A DNA stretch of 22,707 nt from an uncultured Woeseia sp. (lineage in GTDB: Bacteria > Pseudomonadota > Gammaproteobacteria > Steroidobacterales > Woeseiaceae). Every line of letters starts with the position of its first letter. Within the stretch, counting starts at the first letter, position 1. Of this stretch, positions 21,946 through 22,707 are shown piece by piece. Position numbers and translations under genes: made by a program. The notes under the pieces are model-generated. The model saw only the letters and a list, made by a program, of their open reading frames with translations, made no database searches and was not told the DNA's origin. Where the stretch lies: assembly GCA_937925605.1 (NCBI GenBank), contig CALALV010000045.1:1-22707 (forward strand), given 5' to 3'.

Positions 21946-22403
21946 TCGGTCACTGATGGATCAATTTCCATCAAGTAGTGATGTTCCAGCGTCTCCAGCG
22001 CTTGAAACCCGAGGCGCTCGTAGAAGCGCTTTGCGCGTCGGTTTTCGTGTAGGACCCGCAACCTCAGCCGGCGATTCCGAGCGCTCGCATCGGCGATGAA
22101 TTGCCTCATTATTCTTGTCCCGATTCCATGCCCTTGGTAATCGGCCTTTATCAGTATTTCATCGAGCCAATCATGGCTTTCTCTGCGCTCAAGGACTGCA
22201 ACCCCGATTCGCTCATTTCCAACTGTGATTATCTGCGCCGGGCGGCCTTTCTGCCATTTCCTGTCGAACCAGTCGTGCTGAAAATCTTCATCCCAGCTCC
22301 CGAATTGGCGAACTATGACATCTCGATAGGATTCATCATTGAGCTCGCGCAGCCACTCGATATCACCGTCCTGAACATTTCGAAGTGAGTAGTCGGTAGC
22401 CAT
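21939..22403 (-). CDS. GNAT family N-acetyltransferase
   Basis: This 154-residue single-domain protein transfers an acetyl group from acetyl-CoA. It has the GNAT motif A region (EILIKADYQGHGIGTRIMRQ, with the Q-x2-G-x-G pyrophosphate loop near residues 90-96) and the following motif B (RLRVLHENRRAKRFYERLGF), in which Asn, Ala and the Tyr/Phe pair are typical. The substrate cannot be told. The ATG at 22403 and full length fit the family. It is the only array gene with a confident enzyme assignment. The stop codon lies inside the proximal motif of spacer unit 5, so the gene's 3' end and the repeat are fused. Confidence 0.92.
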   Translation of the reverse strand: MATDYSLRNVQDGDIEWLRELNDESYRDVIVRQFGSWDEDFQHDWFDRKWQKGRPAQIITVGNERIGVAVLERRESHDWLDEILIKADYQGHGIGTRIMRQFIADASARNRRLRLRVLHENRRAKRFYERLGFQALETLEHHYLMEIDPSVTDR

Positions 22404-22431
22404 CTATGCTGAACACTGGAAGTCGGCAATG

Positions 22432-22490
22432 GGTCAGTAGCAGAAAGTATAGCCCGAATTGCCCGGCCGGCTGCTCCCGGCCAGTAGCAG
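22432..22490 (-). repeat. Array spacer unit 6 (two motifs 47 bp apart)
   Basis: GGTCAGTAGCAG (22432-22443) and GGCCAGTAGCAG (22479-22490) differ at one base and start exactly 47 bp apart. TATACT (minus, 22451-22446) is at the fixed offset. This is the cleanest copy and the best query. Confidence 0.85.
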
Positions 22491-22509
22491 TCGCTCGCGT
22501 GTAATGCCC

Positions 22510-22704
22510 TCAGGTGCCAGATTTTCCGCTCTTCACAAGCTGACCGAATTCCACTTCAGCACCGCAATTCGCACAACGATAGTAGTGATCCATGTAGTAC
22601 GGGCGTTGCGGTGGCTTTCTCTTTCGACGCCACATGTGGTGATTGCACTCTGGACTGCGTATTCCACGCCATTCCGGCCGGTGATTCCACGGCAAGCCGG
22701 CCAC
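22510..22704 (-). CDS. Small zinc-ribbon-like protein (start uncertain, may continue beyond the window)
   Basis: The frame ends at 22510 and is open to the window edge; the last in-window start is GTG 22704, giving 64 residues. It has C-N-H-H (ECNHHMW) and, after a basic Pro-rich stretch, CANCGAEVEFG. The two pairs could bind one zinc ion. The short length and layout resemble small zinc-ribbon proteins of unknown role. A TTG at 22695 or an ATG at 22635 are other possible starts; the ATG would lose the first metal pair. No convincing ribosome site is seen. It is the next member of the array, followed by spacer unit 6. Confidence 0.55.
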   Translation of the reverse strand: MAGLPWNHRPEWRGIRSPECNHHMWRRKRKPPQRPYYMDHYYRCANCGAEVEFGQLVKSGKSGT

Positions 22705-22707
22705 CCA

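Noticed and set aside
18366..22490. CRISPR array
   Set aside because: The repeats are short, diverged and separated by genes; there are no regular spacers and no cas genes.
18366..22490. Classical integron attC sites
   Set aside because: I did not see the paired GTTRRRY/RYYYAAC core sites at the spacer ends, and there is no tyrosine-type IntI gene. A model scan would be decisive and was not run.

Overview
The window looks like chromosomal DNA of a high-GC proteobacterium, most likely a gammaproteobacterium that makes exopolysaccharide and uses PEP-CTERM/exosortase A sorting. The basis is a PEP-CTERM protein behind a sigma-54 type promoter, an exosortase-A-type O-ligase/polymerase homologue, a GEMM c-di-GMP riboswitch, and a gltX - tRNA-Ala - tRNA-Glu cluster. 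I cannot name a genus. Around position 15,400 the composition changes abruptly: the DNA to the right has visibly lower GC, small unfamiliar genes and repetitive spacers, and reads as an acquired island.

Left part (1-7206), surface and matrix genes. A minus-strand lipoprotein with a polyproline linker (cut by the window edge) is preceded by a c-di-GMP-I riboswitch. Next come a DUF6065-type protein, a PEP-CTERM protein with a sigma-54-like promoter and a strong terminator, a membrane O-antigen ligase-like protein (minus), and a divergent sulfotransferase plus heparinase II/III pair (plus). Together they suggest c-di-GMP- and RpoN-controlled production and modification of a possibly sulfated exopolysaccharide.

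Middle part (7395-13515), carrier-protein chemistry. A stand-alone AMP-forming adenylation enzyme, an acyl carrier protein and an acyl-CoA dehydrogenase-like flavoprotein form one plus-strand operon. It converges, over a bidirectional terminator, on two minus-strand acyl-CoA dehydrogenase genes. One of these (10613-11770) resembles prolyl-carrier-protein oxidases, and the adenylation pocket residues resemble the proline/pyrrole type. The set may therefore oxidise a carrier-bound amino acid. Then come gltX and two tRNA genes read from a near-consensus promoter.

Right part (15436-22707), the island. A large serine recombinase gene runs into tRNA-Glu and stops at its anticodon, marking the integration site. 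Two small genes precede it in an apparent operon, and a divergent Cro/CI-type regulator faces them across an intergenic region full of AAAATG half-sites. Beyond lie minus-strand genes: a nonsense-interrupted small membrane protein gene, four uncharacterised exported or membrane proteins, a GNAT acetyltransferase and a zinc-ribbon-like protein.

The most unusual signal is in the spacers of this last array. All six spacers carry two copies of a 12-bp motif (consensus about GGCCAGTAGCAG on the plus strand) whose starts are exactly 47 bp apart, and a -10-like hexamer lies at a fixed offset inside the unit in five of the six; in the sixth it accompanies an extra, third copy. This looks like a promoter-carrying cassette array with one gene per unit, next to a serine recombinase rather than an integron integrase. 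No integron integrase is present in the window.
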